NCBI GenBank assembly: GCA_021788955.1
Contig: JAJYKC010000198.1
Span: 1 to 5,829, forward strand
Direction of reading: 5' to 3'
Origin: Acidobacteriota bacterium
GTDB lineage: Bacteria; Acidobacteriota; Terriglobia; Bryobacterales; Bryobacteraceae
DNA: 5,829 bases
The notes under the pieces were generated by a model. It worked only from the letters and a program-made list of their open reading frames with translations, searched no databases and was not told the DNA's origin. The position numbers and the translations under genes were made by a program. Shown piece after piece: positions 5,744-5,829 of the stretch. Every line of letters begins with the position of its first letter. Positions within the stretch are counted from its first letter, which is position 1.

Positions 5744-5829
5744 GAAGCAACCGGGCCCACCCAGGCGGGCTCAAGCAGGGGGGTAATCCGATGCCCTCAG
5801 GGTAAGCACGCTAAAACGGGTCTCGCCTC
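5744..5829. other. Non-coding end of window, possibly the tail of the IS relic
   Basis: No gene, convincing terminator or RNA was recognised in these 86 bases. Because they follow the transposase remnant, they may include the right terminal inverted repeat of the old insertion sequence, but its partner end is not in the window, so this cannot be tested here. Confidence 0.2.

Noticed and set aside
5475..5786. A 103-codon + strand frame across the transposase relic
   Set aside because: It runs in a different frame from the recognisable transposase peptide and has no motifs of its own.
5771..5827. A short minus-strand frame entering from the right edge with TRFSVLTLRASDYPPA before a stop
   Set aside because: Fewer than 20 codons are visible and no family is recognised, so it cannot be told from chance.

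Overview
The window is high-GC bacterial DNA whose genes have bacterial operon architecture: 1-2 base junctions, GGAGG-type ribosome binding sites and sigma-70-like promoters. The mix of an asparaginyl-tRNA synthetase, a secreted gamma-glutamyltransferase, VapC-type and DUF4160/DUF2442 accessory genes and an IS1182-type relic suggests a free-living soil or sediment bacterium. Acidobacteriota is one guess, but nothing in the sequence fixes the phylum.

Left part (1-976, + strand). The 3' end of an NAD-dependent epimerase/dehydratase gene runs in from the left. A compact two-gene DUF4160-DUF2442 unit follows, with its own promoter. A perfect TATAAT lies so close to the first ATG that the mRNA is predicted to be leaderless.

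Middle (1041-1398, - strand). This is a decayed VapC-type toxin-antitoxin locus. The PIN toxin is reduced to about 57 codons, apparently its N-terminus joined to its C-terminal tail. The small downstream partner gene is intact, and its ribosome binding site lies inside the retained toxin tail.

Right part (1459-5410, - strand). A tight three-gene operon runs leftward: ggt (exported gamma-glutamyltransferase), a sugar phosphate isomerase/epimerase-like TIM-barrel protein, and asnS. The first junction is a one-base stop/start overlap and the second is a two-base gap. A good promoter (TTGACG, 17 bases, TACATT) lies about 100 bases before the chosen GTG start of ggt.

Upstream of ggt (5394-5829). 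An 84-base MITE-like element with 11-base inverted ends, bordered by a perfect 7-base direct repeat, covers the -35 box of the ggt promoter; the -10 box lies outside it. Next to it is the frameshifted C-terminal remnant of an IS1182-type transposase. The main candidate novelties are this hybrid promoter, the toxin deletion that spares the partner's ribosome binding site, and the unusual ggt/TIM-barrel/asnS grouping.
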